The notes under the pieces are model-generated. The model saw only the letters and a program-made list of their open reading frames with translations, was not told the DNA's origin and did no database searches. DNA of 6,510 nt from an uncultured Lachnospiraceae bacterium. GTDB lineage: Bacteria; Bacillota; Clostridia; Lachnospirales; Lachnospiraceae. Location of the stretch: contig CAJKQE010000112.1 of the NCBI GenBank assembly GCA_905201915.1, positions 1 to 6,510 on the forward strand. Direction: 5' to 3'. Both the position numbers and the translations under genes were made by a program. Shown in pieces: positions 6,440-6,510 of this stretch (the stretch's first letter is position 1; each line of letters starts with the position of its first letter).

Positions 6440-6448
6440 ATCATAGCA
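6440..6448 (-). promoter_or_regulatory. Candidate extended -10 promoter of nrdAB
   Basis: The minus strand reads TGCTATGAT (6448-6440), an extended -10, about 100 nt upstream of the nrdA ATG. The matching -35 region (about 6463-6468, TAGTAT) is poor. RNA would start near 6433, just upstream of the repeat elements at 6359-6429. Confidence 0.4.
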
Positions 6449-6510
6449 TATTTTCCGCTTCAATACTAGAGTTTTTTAATCCATTTTAAACAAACGAAAA
6501 ATCAACTAAT

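Noticed and set aside
6463..6478. Second possible NrdR-like box near CAATACTAG
   Set aside because: It lacks the conserved right half-site, and its 51-bp offset from the site at 6412 does not fit the usual pair spacing.

Overview
The window looks chromosomal and comes from a low-GC Gram-positive bacterium. A clostridial, Lachnospiraceae-like anaerobe is my best guess, based on AT-rich codon use, strong AGGAGG-type ribosome binding sites, an infC start preceded by a long attenuator-type leader, and the style of the NrdA/NrdB and DUF362 proteins. I cannot name a species from sequence alone. No mobile element, CRISPR array, tRNA or rRNA was seen.

Layout, left to right. Bases 1-28 hold the first nine codons of infC (translation initiation factor IF-3) on the minus strand, apparently with a non-canonical AUU start. 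Upstream of it (29 to about 270, minus strand) is a leader of about 240 nt with a perfect rho-independent terminator. This is the arrangement of the L20-controlled infC-rpmI-rplT attenuator of Firmicutes. A near-consensus promoter (276-304) with a long A-tract upstream drives it. Divergent from it, on the plus strand, is a sodium-coupled NSS/SNF-family transporter (483-1838), preceded by a striking long dyad (407-434) and a perfect TATAAT. A two-sided terminator (1858-1900) separates the transporter from the genes that converge on it.

The rest of the window is on the minus strand, read right to left. It holds nrdA (6340-4139) and nrdB (4122-3079), the large and small subunits of a class I ribonucleotide reductase with all key catalytic, radical-transfer and metal-ligand residues present. 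These are followed by a DUF362 protein (3003-1906) with four C-terminal cysteines that could bind an iron-sulfur cluster. nrdA and nrdB are 16 nt apart and surely co-transcribed. The DUF362 gene has a candidate promoter of its own in the 75-nt gap. The region upstream of nrdA (6341-6510) carries an extended -10 promoter candidate, a 10-bp direct repeat and one NrdR-box-like site.

Functionally, the reductase pair makes deoxyribonucleotides with an oxygen-generated tyrosyl radical, which is noteworthy if the host is an anaerobe. The transporter imports an unidentified amino acid-like solute with Na+. The infC leader is a ribosomal-protein feedback device. I found no clearly unprecedented system. 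The most rewarding points are the AUU start plus leader of infC, the dyad in front of the transporter, and the DUF362 gene next to nrdAB.
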